Shown: positions 15,598 through 15,694 of the stretch, one piece after another | Layout: each line of letters starts with the position of its first letter | Position numbering within the stretch: position 1 is the stretch's first letter | Assembly (NCBI GenBank): GCA_038233815.1 | Contig: JBBSVE010000072.1 | Location: forward strand, 1-15,694 | Origin: JBBSVE01 sp038233815 | Lineage (GTDB): Bacteria > Pseudomonadota > Alphaproteobacteria > Rhodobacterales > Rhodobacteraceae | Direction of reading: 5' to 3' | Length of the DNA stretch: 15,694 nucleotides | Program-made: the position numbers and the translations under genes | Notes under the pieces: model-generated | Seen by the model: only the letters and a program-made list of their open reading frames with translations | What the model was told of the DNA's origin: nothing | Databases searched by the model: none

Positions 15598-15694
15598 TCA
15601 CGCATCCTGGCATTCCCATTTGATGTAGGCCTTGGTGTCGGCGGCCCACTTGTCGTCGATCTCGACCAGCACTGCGCTGACGAGGCGTTCGAGC
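15598..15694 (-). CDS. IS256-like (mutator-type) transposase, C-terminal end only
   Basis: The last 31 residues of a protein enter from the right edge and end at the TGA at 15600-15598. The visible sequence, LERLVSAVLVEIDDKWAADT followed by KAYIKWECQDA, is the pattern seen at the C-terminus of many IS256-family transposases: an alpha-helix ERLVxAVLxEIDxxW after the last catalytic part, then a short tail. The DDE catalytic residues lie outside the window, so activity cannot be judged. Its presence beside the TniQ-like remnant and the AT-rich spacer indicates an insertion-prone region. Confidence 0.6.
   Translation of the reverse strand, partial: LERLVSAVLVEIDDKWAADTKAYIKWECQDA

Noticed and set aside
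15392..15649. 85-codon minus-strand frame between the remnant and the transposase
   Set aside because: It overlaps the transposase end in another frame, has no recognisable motif, and spans the expected end of the insertion sequence.

Overview
The window is GC-rich, densely packed chromosomal DNA from an alphaproteobacterium, most likely Rhodobacterales (Roseobacter/Paracoccus type). This rests on the gene order (holC-pepA next to divergent lptF-lptG-lptD-surA), the DUF4167 protein beside prmC-prfA, and the protein sequences themselves. No identity search was possible, so the order-level placement is an inference.

Layout. (1) 1-1741, minus strand: pepA (leucyl aminopeptidase) followed by the start of holC (DNA polymerase III chi), which runs off the left edge. 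(2) 1902-8475, plus strand: a tight run lptF-lptG-lptD-surA-rsmA. LptF/LptG are the membrane half of the lipopolysaccharide exporter, LptD is the outer-membrane translocon, SurA is the periplasmic chaperone that helps fold LptD-type barrels, and RsmA methylates 16S rRNA. The pdxA gene that normally sits between surA and rsmA is absent. (3) 8491-13059, minus strand, read from right to left: speB (agmatinase-type ureohydrolase), a small anchored DUF1499-type protein, prfA (RF1), prmC (the methyltransferase that modifies the RF1 GGQ motif), then a DUF4167 protein with a long RQD-rich repeat tract. Three of the joints are 4-nt overlaps or gaps of 40 nt or less. (4) 13197-13649, plus strand: mntR, divergent from speB, with a palindrome upstream that is a good candidate operator. 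(5) 13657-14820, minus strand: an M20 metallopeptidase/amidohydrolase that converges on mntR and has its own promoter-like sequence with a perfect dyad at the expected transcription start. (6) 14885-15694: an abrupt change of texture. It has an AT-rich spacer, a decayed TniQ-like fragment with no clear start, about 200 bp with no gene, and the C-terminal end of an IS256-like transposase entering from the right edge. This is the only accessory-looking part.

Most of the window is core housekeeping DNA. I did not find a convincing new multi-gene system. The observations most worth following are a dockerin/EF-hand-like calcium loop inside LptD, the loss of pdxA from its conserved slot, the mntR/speB divergent pair with its palindrome, the pentapeptide repeat tract in the DUF4167 protein, and the mobile-element junction at the right end.
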